Source of the DNA: Marinobacter iranensis
GTDB lineage: Bacteria; Pseudomonadota; Gammaproteobacteria; Pseudomonadales; Oleiphilaceae
Direction of reading: 5' to 3'
DNA length: 64,000 nucleotides
NCBI RefSeq assembly: GCF_029207565.1
Contig: NZ_JANCMW010000004.1
Span: 233,053-297,052 of the forward strand
The translations under genes were made by a program, and so were the position numbers. The notes below the pieces were generated by a model. It was not told where the DNA came from and made no database searches. It was given only the letters and a program-made list of their open reading frames with translations. Below, one piece after another: positions 43,412 to 51,897 of this stretch; position 1 is the stretch's first letter, and every line of letters begins with the position of its first letter.

Positions 43412-46117
43412 ATGAAACCAGTTTTAGCAGTACGTGCCACCCTTCTTTCAGTTGCCATCTCGCTGGCCCTCGCCGGTTGCAATGGCGACGACACTGAAAT
43501 GAGCCAGGAGGACATCGAGTATATCAGCCACCTGGACCAGTCACGCTTTTTCCAGCGCCAGGGTGAGCTCAAAGCCAGTACGCTGGAGGCACGAAGCGCG
43601 ATTGAGATGCAACCTGATCGGATCGAGCCCTACCTTGTTATTATTAACAACCTGCTCACCGCCGGTGACGCCCGCAATGCGGAACGCCAGCTTGATAAGC
43701 TGCTCTCGGACTCGGAGGTTGGCAAACAGTCCATAAGCCAACAAAATCTGAACGAAGCCGCACTTATCCGAGCCAAAGCCAGACTGATGCAGCAAGAGTT
43801 TGACGAAGCCCTCGTCGCCCTTGAAAAACTAAAAGAGGCCGACCGCGTGCAACAAATGGAAGGCGCCCTGATCAAGGGGGAGATACACTTGGCGGCAGGC
43901 CGCCCGGATGCAGCCAGGGAAGCCTATTCCGCTGCCCGAGACATTGATTCAGGTGAGGCAGCACCACTGATCGGGCTGTCGAAAGTGGCGTACAGCCAAA
44001 ATAACCCCGAGCAGGGTGACGAATACATCGCGCAGGCCGAAGAACTGAATCCGGATAATGTCGAGCTCTGGCTCTGGAAAGCCAGGCTGGCCCACGCCGC
44101 CGGCGACTGGCCTGAGGCCGAGCAGGCCTACGTCAACGCGCTGGAAACCATCGGCCAGTATGACGTAATGACCTACCAGAAATTTGAAACCATGTCGGCG
44201 CTGATTAATGTCCTGCGGGAACAGGGCAAATCCTCTGAAGCCTTTGTCTACGAGGAAATACTTGCCAAGTCAGCACCTGGTACTATCAGGAGCAACCTGA
44301 TAGCAGCACAAGAAGCATTCAACAACGGTGAACTGAATAACGCTGCACGCTATCTGGAGGAAGTACTGGCCCAGGCACCTGGCCAGGGACAGGCCGCCTT
44401 GATGCTGGGCATCATCCGCTATCGCCAGGGCCGGCCAGAGGAAGCGGAAGCCCTGCTGGCCCCGGTTGCAGCTATGGAGGACTCCGAACAAGCCAGAAAG
44501 CTGCTCGCGGCCACCCGCCTCCAGATGCGCAACCCAGAAGGCGCAAGGGAAATCCTGGCCAACCTGGAAGACCAGGATTCGGACCCGGAAACCCTGGCGC
44601 TGGTGGGCATCGCATCACTGGTCAGCGGCGACACCGAGAGCGGTGAGCAGTTCATCGAAAAATCCCTGGACCTGGCCCCCGACAACAACAGTTTGCGGTT
44701 GCGGTATGCGACGTATCTGGTGCGCACAGGTCAAACCGACAGAGCCATCAAACAGGCCAATCAAGTACTGAAGAACGACCCGGAATCAGAGCAGGCAAGA
44801 CTGCTGGTCGTCCAGGCCCATGTATCCGCCGACAACAACGATGCAGCTATCGCCGCTGCTTCCGACTGGGTAGATGAACAACCAAAAAGTGTTGCCGCAT
44901 TGGTTACTCGCGGCAATGTCGCCGCCAACTCTGAAAATATCGAAGAGGCCAGGCAGTATTATCAGAGAGCTGTAGAAACGGATAGCGAGAACCCCGCCCC
45001 GCTGAACGCCCTTGGCAATCTCGCACGGTTACGCGATGAACCAGATCAGGCCAAGGATTACTACCGCCGTGCCATTGAACTGTCTCCCGACAACGGCCAG
45101 GCACTGCAAGGACTGTCTTCAGTTATGGCGCGTGAAGAACTTACAGCGCTGATGGAAAGGGTCCGGGAGAAACACCCGGATGCATACGGCCCCAGGTTGG
45201 TATTGCTGGAATCAGCGCTGATCGACAATAACACCCAACAGGCCGACGATCTGACCGCAAGCCTGCTTGAACGGGAAGACCAATCCAGTCCCGCCCCCGT
45301 TGAGTCACTGGTTGCGTCTGTGTATCACGGCATCGCCACCCAACTGGCTGAGCGGGAACACTTGGAGCAAGCATCCGATGTGTTACGCCGGGGACGTATA
45401 CTTTTCCCCAAAAACGAAGAGATCGGCATCCAGGCAGCTGCCATCCAGTTCACCGAAGGCAATACCGAAGAGGCCCGAGACATTCTCAGAGACGTCAAAC
45501 AACAGCACCCCGAATCAGCAACCCCGTTCCGTATCGAAGCCCGCTATTTCGAAAAGCAGGGAAAATACCAGGAAGCTGCCGAGCTCTATCAGCTTGCCCT
45601 TGAACTGGATCAAACCGCCGAGTTGGGAATCGCCCATGCACGGGCTCTTGCCCGCTCCGGCCAGCGCAACAAGGCTATCGAAGCCCTCGAAAACGCCCGC
45701 GAGGCGTTTCCGCGCAACCCTCAGATTCTGATGAACCTGGCCATGCTGCATCAGGAAAACGAGGCACCGGAGAAGGCGATACCGCCCTACCAAGAACTGC
45801 TTGAGGTGGCACCCCGGAACGTGATCGCCCTCAACAACCTTGCCTGGATCTACCACCAGCAAGGGGACGACCGCGCCATAGAACTGGCCAGGCAAGCCTT
45901 CGAGCTCAACTCCAACAATGCGGCCATTGCCGACACCTATGGCTGGATCATGTTCAAGGCGGGGCAAGCAAAAGAAAGCCTGCCAGTGCTGGAAAAAGCA
46001 CACCAACTGCAACCGGATTCAGAGGAAATTGCGATGCACCTGGCGGAAGCCTATCGCGCCACCGGTCGGGATGCAGACGCAAAACGGGTACTGGAGAAGT
46101 TTGGTGACCAGGGATAA
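43412..46117 (+). CDS. prsT: PEP-CTERM system TPR-repeat lipoprotein PrsT
   Basis: 901 residues. The signal peptide has lipobox LALAGC, lipid-bearing C23. Nearly the whole mature protein consists of TPR units (for example ARQYYQRAVETDSENPAPLN, KDYYRRAIELSPDNGQALQG), like PrsT of exosortase A systems, which is thought to help assembly or export of the exopolysaccharide. It follows prsR by 54 bases and is probably in the same transcript. A TPR scaffold role at the outer membrane is inferred. Confidence 0.93.
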   Translation: MKPVLAVRATLLSVAISLALAGCNGDDTEMSQEDIEYISHLDQSRFFQRQGELKASTLEARSAIEMQPDRIEPYLVIINNLLTAGDARNAERQLDKLLSDSEVGKQSISQQNLNEAALIRAKARLMQQEFDEALVALEKLKEADRVQQMEGALIKGEIHLAAGRPDAAREAYSAARDIDSGEAAPLIGLSKVAYSQNNPEQGDEYIAQAEELNPDNVELWLWKARLAHAAGDWPEAEQAYVNALETIGQYDVMTYQKFETMSALINVLREQGKSSEAFVYEEILAKSAPGTIRSNLIAAQEAFNNGELNNAARYLEEVLAQAPGQGQAALMLGIIRYRQGRPEEAEALLAPVAAMEDSEQARKLLAATRLQMRNPEGAREILANLEDQDSDPETLALVGIASLVSGDTESGEQFIEKSLDLAPDNNSLRLRYATYLVRTGQTDRAIKQANQVLKNDPESEQARLLVVQAHVSADNNDAAIAAASDWVDEQPKSVAALVTRGNVAANSENIEEARQYYQRAVETDSENPAPLNALGNLARLRDEPDQAKDYYRRAIELSPDNGQALQGLSSVMAREELTALMERVREKHPDAYGPRLVLLESALIDNNTQQADDLTASLLEREDQSSPAPVESLVASVYHGIATQLAEREHLEQASDVLRRGRILFPKNEEIGIQAAAIQFTEGNTEEARDILRDVKQQHPESATPFRIEARYFEKQGKYQEAAELYQLALELDQTAELGIAHARALARSGQRNKAIEALENAREAFPRNPQILMNLAMLHQENEAPEKAIPPYQELLEVAPRNVIALNNLAWIYHQQGDDRAIELARQAFELNSNNAAIADTYGWIMFKAGQAKESLPVLEKAHQLQPDSEEIAMHLAEAYRATGRDADAKRVLEKFGDQG

Positions 46118-46235
46118 AAGCCAAAAGAAACAAAGGCTATAACTACAACCTCACCATATCGAAACGTTCCTAGAACCCGGTGGCAGCTACCGGATTGCCC
46201 AACAATACTTACCCAGTGGAACCATTGACCTCAAG

Positions 46236-46258
46236 CCTGCGGAGACATCTCCCGCAGG
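46236..46258 (+). other. GC-rich hairpin in the leader of the PA14 lipoprotein gene
   Basis: CCTGCGG (46236-46242) pairs with CCGCAGG (46252-46258), extended by AGA/TCT with one bulged C. It is followed by TTCTC, not a T run, and ends 24 bases before the ATG, close to the AAGGAAGGG ribosome-binding stretch. It could modulate translation or protect the 3' end of prsT mRNA. The 165-base gap shows no other element; I could not find a sigma-54 promoter with correct 10-base GG-GC spacing here. Confidence 0.45.
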
Positions 46259-46282
46259 TTCTCATGGAAGGAAGGGTAGCTT

Positions 46283-48247
46283 ATGTCGGTAAGCAAAGTT
46301 CTGGGCCTTGGAAGCGCCGTCGTTCTCATCACTGGCTGTCAAAGCTGGCAGTTCAGGAACATCGAAAAACTCCCCCCAACTGCGTCAATCCCTGCTGAAA
46401 GTGAACCCGGGAAGGTGGACGTATGGTATTTCGACGGTATTACTGGAGAAACCGTAGACACCCTAACCAGCTCAGACGCCTATCCGGATTCACCTAGCGA
46501 CGCCAGTGAGCTGAACCAATTACAGCGGCTTGAAGACAGGACCAACAGTTACGGCACGCTGATACGGGGGTTCATTGAGGCACCAGCAACCGGGGAATAC
46601 ACCTTTTATGTCAGCGGGGACGACGAGACACAATTCTGGTTGTCGGAGTCACAAAACCCTGATGGCGCCGACCAAATAGCGACAACCGGCCGCGCCACAC
46701 GCATTGAAGACTACGATCGCTACTCGTCACAAACCTCCCCGGCTCGCTACCTTGAAGCGGGAAATCAATACTATTTCGAAGTACTCCACAAGGAAGGCAG
46801 ATACGACGACCACTTCAGCATCGCATGGGAAGGCCCGGGAATCAGTCGCCGGGTCGTCAGTGGTGCTCACCTCCATAGCTGGGCACAGCGCACGCCCTCC
46901 GCAGGTCAGGAACTGACCCCGAAAGAAGCCTATGAAATGGGCTATCGGATTGGCTTCTTCGATGCTGAACAGGGGCTGGCATTCACTCCCACCTACCCTG
47001 TCCTTGACGAAGACAATGACGGCCTTTATGACAATTGGGAGGTAATCCACGGCCTTAATCCGGCAGATCCCGAGGACTCCAACTCCGACCAGGATGACGA
47101 CCTTCTCAGCGCCCTGGACGAGTTCTGGAGCGCAACCGATCCCGCAAACGCTGACACCGACGGTGACGGTATCCCTGACGGCTACGAGTTCGCCTATGGC
47201 CTTGACCCACGGGAGCCATCCGATGCATCCACTGACCTGGACGGTGACGGTTACAGCGTACTGGAAGAGTACCTGGCCGGCACCGATCCGAACGACCCGA
47301 GCGACAGTCCGGTTCAGGGGCCGCAGTATACCGCCGGCTTTGTTGGCCAGTATTTTAACGGAACTGGCTTTGACGAGTTTCTTTACGCCCAGAAAGACCA
47401 GTCCATTCGGTTCAACTGGGGCAGCGGCAGCCCCTCCTCCGAGGTACCCAACAGCCGATTCAGCATCCGCTGGCAGGGATGGTTTGTGCCGCCCCATGAG
47501 GACGGCACCCGCAGCTATCAGCTCACCACCCGTACCGATGACGGTGTGCGTCTGTTCGTGAACGGCGAGTTGGTGATCGATCAATGGAAAAAGCAATCCG
47601 CCACAGAGTATTCAGCCGAGTTCAGCGTTGCAGCGAATGAACGAGCCGCCATCACAATGGAGTATTACGAGCTACTTTACGATGCCACAGCCACGCTGAC
47701 GATATCGGATGTGCAAAGCGGCGAACAACTCGATGCAGCGTCGGTTATTGAAAGTCTTGACCTGGGCACCAGCCCGGCTCTCAGTTCGCTGGACGATGGC
47801 ATAACCGATATCTACAAGCTGCATTACGGACTTCCGTTGGTACAGTCCAGTGCGAACCAGGTACTCAACAACGAGGGGATAACAGTGCTGGAGACTTACC
47901 AGTCCGACCTGCACCCATACACGCTGGAGACTGTAAGCGAGCCTGACGCACCAACCACCAGCCCCACGCCAACAGAACCTTCAGCTTCCACGGTAACGCT
48001 AAGCTGGAGTGCTCCGGGTACGCGGGTAGACGGCAGTAGTATCGCGCTCAGTGAAATCAGTCACTACGAAATCAACTACGGCCAATCACCGGATAGTCTG
48101 GATCAGGAAGCTCGTGCAGAGCCAGACGACACCTCCTACACCCTGGAAGGCCTGGCTGCTGGTACCTGGTACTTCACCATTCGGGTAGTGGATACCGACG
48201 GGCTCACCAGCCAGCCGTCCGAGACCGTGGAGTTTCTGGTGCAGTAG
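46283..48247 (+). CDS. PA14/TSP3/fibronectin-III surface lipoprotein
   Basis: 654 residues. Lipobox LITGC (C19). Two PA14-like beta-sandwich regions (about 45-200, including GEYTFYVSGDDETQFWL, and about 350-480, including RSYQLTTRTDDGVRLFVNGE) flank thrombospondin type-3-like calcium repeats (DEDNDGLYDNWE, DTDGDGIPDGYE, DLDGDGYSVLEEY). A fibronectin type III domain closes the protein (about 560-654). PA14 domains often bind carbohydrate, so binding to the locus polysaccharide or a surface glycan is likely. It sits between prsT and the PEP-CTERM substrate gene. Confidence 0.88.
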   Translation: MSVSKVLGLGSAVVLITGCQSWQFRNIEKLPPTASIPAESEPGKVDVWYFDGITGETVDTLTSSDAYPDSPSDASELNQLQRLEDRTNSYGTLIRGFIEAPATGEYTFYVSGDDETQFWLSESQNPDGADQIATTGRATRIEDYDRYSSQTSPARYLEAGNQYYFEVLHKEGRYDDHFSIAWEGPGISRRVVSGAHLHSWAQRTPSAGQELTPKEAYEMGYRIGFFDAEQGLAFTPTYPVLDEDNDGLYDNWEVIHGLNPADPEDSNSDQDDDLLSALDEFWSATDPANADTDGDGIPDGYEFAYGLDPREPSDASTDLDGDGYSVLEEYLAGTDPNDPSDSPVQGPQYTAGFVGQYFNGTGFDEFLYAQKDQSIRFNWGSGSPSSEVPNSRFSIRWQGWFVPPHEDGTRSYQLTTRTDDGVRLFVNGELVIDQWKKQSATEYSAEFSVAANERAAITMEYYELLYDATATLTISDVQSGEQLDAASVIESLDLGTSPALSSLDDGITDIYKLHYGLPLVQSSANQVLNNEGITVLETYQSDLHPYTLETVSEPDAPTTSPTPTEPSASTVTLSWSAPGTRVDGSSIALSEISHYEINYGQSPDSLDQEARAEPDDTSYTLEGLAAGTWYFTIRVVDTDGLTSQPSETVEFLVQ

Positions 48248-48268
48248 CCTGCCCTCTTCAAAATATAC

Positions 48269-48308
48269 CTCCCGAGATGCCGCCGAGACTTGGCGCCAAT
48301 CTCGGGGG
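48269..48308 (+). terminator. Strong hairpin after the PA14 lipoprotein gene (no T run)
   Basis: CCCGAGAT (48271-48278) pairs with ATCTCGGG (48299-48306), extended by flanking pairs and an inner GCC/GGC stem. It lies 22 bases after the stop. It lacks a T tract on the plus strand, so it may protect the mRNA end or assist factor-dependent termination. It insulates the following sigma-54-controlled gene. Confidence 0.5.
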
Positions 48309-48326
48309 CACCAAAAAACCTTCTCG

Positions 48327-48338
48327 AACTGTCCAGTT
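48327..48338. promoter_or_regulatory. Candidate PrsR upstream activating site
   Basis: Perfect palindrome AACTG-TC-CAGTT, centred about 92 bases upstream of the predicted sigma-54 start site, the usual distance for an enhancer-binding activator. I could not find a second copy close by, so assignment to PrsR is inference. Confidence 0.4.
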
Positions 48339-48379
48339 ATTTTACACCTTCATTAGCAAATATCTAATTACTATAATAA

Positions 48380-48392
48380 TATCAATGATTTA
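48380..48392 (+). promoter_or_regulatory. IHF-like binding site
   Basis: TATCAATGATTTA fits the IHF consensus WATCAANNNNTTR at every fixed position. It lies between the palindrome and the sigma-54 promoter in a very A/T-rich stretch. DNA bending here would bring a bound activator to the polymerase. The site is closer to the promoter (centre about -39) than in most known cases. Confidence 0.5.
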
Positions 48393-48397
48393 AATTA

Positions 48398-48415
48398 TTG
48401 GCATACTATATGCTT
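48398..48415 (+). promoter_or_regulatory. Sigma-54 (RpoN) promoter of the PEP-CTERM gene
   Basis: TTGGCATACTATATGCTT has the -24 GG at 48400-48401 and the -12 GC at 48412-48413 with exactly 10 bases between them, and the flanking TGGCA and TGC(T) match the consensus. Transcription would start near 48425, 36 bases before the ATG. PrsR, with its GSFTGA loop, is encoded 5 kb upstream. Confidence 0.75.
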
Positions 48416-48460
48416 AAGTGTTACTGAAACGTAACAACAAAGCTCACTGGAGTAGTAAAT

Positions 48461-49126
48461 ATGAAAGGATTTTCGAAAGGCATTGTATTAGCAGCAACAT
48501 TTGCCGTTTCTGGATTTGCGAATGCCGCATACATCGGCACGGATGGCTCCGGCTCCTACGCAGGAACATACAATGTTCCCGGTGATAATAGCTACGCCAA
48601 CGGAAGTCTGGATCCCAAGGGCTATTTTTCGGGCGCGCCAGAATACAGTGTTGGCGATTCAGCCCTGATGGGAAACAGCGTTGTCTACACGTCTAACGAC
48701 AAATTCAGGCTGACATTCACCTTCATTGGCTATGAAGCCGGCTGGGAGAACGTGTTCCTGTACAATGGAGTTGAGATCTTTAACAACAGAAACACCGGTA
48801 CCGTTGGAAATACCTTCTCAACCATCGTAACCGGCACGGCTGGCGCTACACTGGATTTTGGTTTCGCCACCTATAAAAGGTCTGGATCGATTCTGGAAAG
48901 TCAGGGTAACGACAATTCCAACGGTTCAACCTCATTCAACTTTGTTATCAACGAACTGGGCACAGACTTCCTGATCCTGAGTCTTGATGACAATAACCAG
49001 GTCGACGATAACCATGATGATCTGTTGATCAAAGTTGAGGCTACCAAAGTAACTGAGCCAGGCACTGTTGCCCTTCTGGGGCTCGGCCTTGCCGGACTCG
49101 CACTGCGTCGCAAAGCCAAAAAGTAA
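48461..49126 (+). CDS. PEP-CTERM sorting domain protein (exosortase A substrate)
   Basis: 221 residues. Signal peptide about 1-22 (GFANA|AY). Beta-rich mature region with Gly/Asn/Asp-rich loops and no known enzyme motif. The C-terminus (197-221) is a PEP-CTERM signal: VTEPGTVALLGLGLAGLALR followed by a basic tail. The first Pro of the usual PEP triplet is Thr here. Exosortase A should cleave near this motif and release or anchor the protein at the outer surface with the exopolysaccharide. GGAG precedes the ATG. Driven by the sigma-54 promoter upstream and ended by an intrinsic terminator. Confidence 0.9.
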   Translation: MKGFSKGIVLAATFAVSGFANAAYIGTDGSGSYAGTYNVPGDNSYANGSLDPKGYFSGAPEYSVGDSALMGNSVVYTSNDKFRLTFTFIGYEAGWENVFLYNGVEIFNNRNTGTVGNTFSTIVTGTAGATLDFGFATYKRSGSILESQGNDNSNGSTSFNFVINELGTDFLILSLDDNNQVDDNHDDLLIKVEATKVTEPGTVALLGLGLAGLALRRKAKK

Positions 49127-49165
49127 TGGCGTAATCGCTTAAAGCGCATTGTGCTAGAATAAGAG

Positions 49166-49190
49166 CCCTGCCAGTCGGCAGGGTTTTTTT
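49166..49190 (+). terminator. Intrinsic terminator abutting the next start codon
   Basis: CCCTGCC (49166-49172) / GGCAGGG (49177-49183) with a 4-base loop and seven T (49184-49190). The ATG of the glycosyltransferase gene begins at the very next base. The AGGG of the 3' arm is the only Shine-Dalgarno-like sequence for that ATG (seven bases away). Confidence 0.85.
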
Positions 49191-50306
49191 ATGTCATTGG
49201 AGCGACACATCTCAGTGCTTGTTGAAATCATTTATACGCTTTCAGGCCGGGGATTGACCAAGGATGCTGACCTTCTCAAAGATACGATCCGTTCTCTTGG
49301 GCATGAGGTTTCCGTCAGGGCCCTGCCCCCACAACATCCCCGTATCCGTGCCCTTTCGGGGAAATTGGGACGTGCCAAGAAACGCCTGCCTTCCGCGCGT
49401 ACCATTGAACTCACGAATACTCTCCAAAGAAGGATCCGACGTTTATTCAGCATCAAAACCCGCAACGCAGGCCTTGTCATTCATCTTGAAAATATTCACC
49501 CGCATTACATAAACCCGCGATGCACCAACTGGTTGATTCCAAATCAGGAATGGTTTCGAACAGAACGCAGCCATTACCTCACGGATATCGACGCCGTACT
49601 CTGTAAAACCCGCATTGCGGAAAGCCGGTTCAAAAGCCTTCACGGAAAAGTGAAATACCTGGGGTTCTCCACCCCCGGCGCCGGGCAGGCAAAAACCGCT
49701 CAGCCCTATCACAAGCCGCCTGGTGCCTATCTACATGTGGCTGGTTCCAGCCTGTCGAAAGGCACCTCAGCGGTAATCAGCGCCTGGGAAAAGCACCCCG
49801 AGTGGCCACCCCTCACCATCGTTGCCAACAACCCCCTGGTTGAGCGCCCCTTGCCGGCCAACATTGAACTGAGGAAGAACCTCTCTTCCAAAGACATGGA
49901 AAAGCTCTGGCGCCGCACGTCTGTGGCCATCATTCCATCGGAAGTGGAGGGGTATGGCCAGGTATTGGGAGAGGCCATGTTGGCGGGGGCGGTTATCATC
50001 ACAACCGACGCCCCGCCCATGAATGAACTGGTAACAGCCCGCCGGGGCTATCTTGTGCCCTGGTCAGAGGAACGCCCCTGGCGTCTTGGTACACGTTACA
50101 AGGTAACTGCAGACGCTCTTGAGAGCTGCTTGCTAAAGGTTCTTGAAGAACCCCGCGATACCGTTGAGGCGAAGGCCAGGGAAGCCTATCTGTGGGCACT
50201 GGACAACCATCAGGCGTTTGCGCAGCGCCTCAGTATGTTTATAAAATCAGCCGCGCCGCAAAAAACGCCTCTCGCTAATCGCGAAAATGCTGATCAACAT
50301 GGCTAA
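49191..50306 (+). CDS. GT-B fold glycosyltransferase
   Basis: 371 residues. C-terminal GT4-like domain with the E-x7-E motif in SEVEGYGQVLGEAMLAGAVI and downstream TTDAPPMNELV. Cytosolic or peripheral, transferring a sugar from a nucleotide-activated donor. The ATG directly follows a terminator T run; alternative starts a few codons downstream are possible. The 3' end overlaps that of the exosortase gene on the other strand by 32 bases. Probably adds a residue in exopolysaccharide assembly. Confidence 0.82.
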   Translation: MSLERHISVLVEIIYTLSGRGLTKDADLLKDTIRSLGHEVSVRALPPQHPRIRALSGKLGRAKKRLPSARTIELTNTLQRRIRRLFSIKTRNAGLVIHLENIHPHYINPRCTNWLIPNQEWFRTERSHYLTDIDAVLCKTRIAESRFKSLHGKVKYLGFSTPGAGQAKTAQPYHKPPGAYLHVAGSSLSKGTSAVISAWEKHPEWPPLTIVANNPLVERPLPANIELRKNLSSKDMEKLWRRTSVAIIPSEVEGYGQVLGEAMLAGAVIITTDAPPMNELVTARRGYLVPWSEERPWRLGTRYKVTADALESCLLKVLEEPRDTVEAKAREAYLWALDNHQAFAQRLSMFIKSAAPQKTPLANRENADQHG

Positions 50307-51822
50307 CAAGGGGCGGCATGGCATCTTTCACCAGTTCGCCAACAGCAGCCTCGCCGTCACACTGGTCACACGCTACACCGAAAATAATCAGGGATGCGTC
50401 TGTCCGTGGACTGAAAAAGCTCACAACTTGAGCGAACTTCGCTCGCCACTGGTCCGTCTCCCACAGCCCGGCGACGTAATAGCCATAGGCCAGATGAACC
50501 CGTTTACCGGACGAGAAGCTACGCAGAGTCACACCTTGCAAGGAAATATCAGAAGGCGACTTTACCCTGAAGAACTGCTCCGGCACCCACTCATCGCGAT
50601 CATAGATGCGGTTCCAATACTGAACAAGTTCTGCCCTATGGCGCTGATGCTCGTAACTGTACACACCCACAAATAATTGCTGATCCGGCCCCGTCTCTCC
50701 AGTGACAGCCTGGCGGTCAAACAGGGTCTGGGCAAAAACCAGGTCGGGGTTCCGCATTTGGGGCCGCCAACCACTTAACCGGTTTCGAAACAACGGCGCG
50801 TACCGCTCCCCATCAAGGCTGAAATCAAAAGTATCCGGCGAGGGTTTTATCTGTCCTGCAGACGACGGCAGCAGGATAAACAACAGTACCGGCAAAGCCG
50901 CAGTTACCAAAACGCCAACCCATATTTTACGGCCGCCCAGCCTGTCATGGGCAGCCGGAGCGGCTTCAACGGGATTTGCCTGTTCAGCTCGGGTTAGCTC
51001 CAGTTTTCGGCCAATGAAGAACAACGGCACCAGAGTGGCGGCAAATACCCACCAGCCAAAGTTGTCGTGGTCCTCAATCAGGCTGGTTTGCATGTTGGTC
51101 TCGTAACCCATGTAGATAATCACGAATACTCGAATCCAGTTGGCCAACAACGCAAAGACAACAGCAACAAGGAAGAAAAGGACCCGGGAACGCACCAGCC
51201 GTAAATTCAGCTCGCCATACAGGGCCGCCAACGACTGTCCCACCAGCAGATAACGCAAACCAGAACATCCGTGAGCGACTTCAAAGGTACCCACTCCAAT
51301 CAGATAAACAAATACACCCTCAACTTCGAATTCAATGTCGAACAGGCCCAACAATAACCGATTGGTTTCAACCGTAATCAACTGGAGCGTCCAGGACAGG
51401 TAATCCCACACCGGCACCGCGAAAAAAAGTACGCCCACTGGAATAATAAAAGGACGCACCTGTTTCCACCCCAGGAAAATCGCCAGGGTCCCAAGCAACA
51501 GCGGCACAACGGTTAGTTCCTGCAATGCCTGAACTCGCAGAATATTGCCGAGCCCATAGGCCAGCAACGCCAGTGCAAAAGGAACCAGCCATAACGGGTA
51601 AAAGCCGGGAACAGGTAATTCCCGTTTTAACGTCCTTGCAACAAGGACAACGGAAACCAATAAAAGCAATAAGCCGTGGGAGTAGGATTCGTCAAACTTG
51701 AACCAGCGGCTGACAATACCCTCAACAGTAGGCCAGATCAGCAAAAAAAGGGCGCCAATTGATACAAGGAAAGGAAATACTGCCTGGATCAAACTCCGAA
51801 AACGAATCCATTCAATCGTCAT
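50275..51822 (-). CDS. xrtA: Exosortase A with fused EpsI domain
   Basis: 515 residues. The N-terminal ~275 residues form the multi-pass exosortase, with catalytic C186 (HGCSGLRYL), R231 (NWIRVFVII) and H252 (DHDNFGWWVF). The usual residue before the Cys is Ala (ACSGLR); here it is Gly. After a linker, a further membrane helix (about 303-320) leads to a periplasmic EpsI-type domain (about 330-515). XrtA is a cysteine protease/transpeptidase that processes PEP-CTERM proteins such as the 221-residue substrate at 48461. Last gene of the minus-strand EPS operon and convergent with a glycosyltransferase. Confidence 0.95.
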   Translation of the reverse strand: MTIEWIRFRSLIQAVFPFLVSIGALFLLIWPTVEGIVSRWFKFDESYSHGLLLLLVSVVLVARTLKRELPVPGFYPLWLVPFALALLAYGLGNILRVQALQELTVVPLLLGTLAIFLGWKQVRPFIIPVGVLFFAVPVWDYLSWTLQLITVETNRLLLGLFDIEFEVEGVFVYLIGVGTFEVAHGCSGLRYLLVGQSLAALYGELNLRLVRSRVLFFLVAVVFALLANWIRVFVIIYMGYETNMQTSLIEDHDNFGWWVFAATLVPLFFIGRKLELTRAEQANPVEAAPAAHDRLGGRKIWVGVLVTAALPVLLFILLPSSAGQIKPSPDTFDFSLDGERYAPLFRNRLSGWRPQMRNPDLVFAQTLFDRQAVTGETGPDQQLFVGVYSYEHQRHRAELVQYWNRIYDRDEWVPEQFFRVKSPSDISLQGVTLRSFSSGKRVHLAYGYYVAGLWETDQWRAKFAQVVSFFSPRTDASLIIFGVACDQCDGEAAVGELVKDAMPPLVSHVDQHFRD

Positions 51823-51897
51823 ACGTCTGCGTTCCTTACATGCTAGCCGACCGTCGGCTCATTGTGCCTGCAAGCAACGGTTTTTGCCACGACAGGG

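Noticed and set aside
46180..46230. A sigma-54 promoter upstream of the PA14 lipoprotein gene (TGGCAGCTACCGGATTGC)
   Set aside because: The GG and GC elements are 13 bases apart instead of 10, which RpoN does not tolerate.
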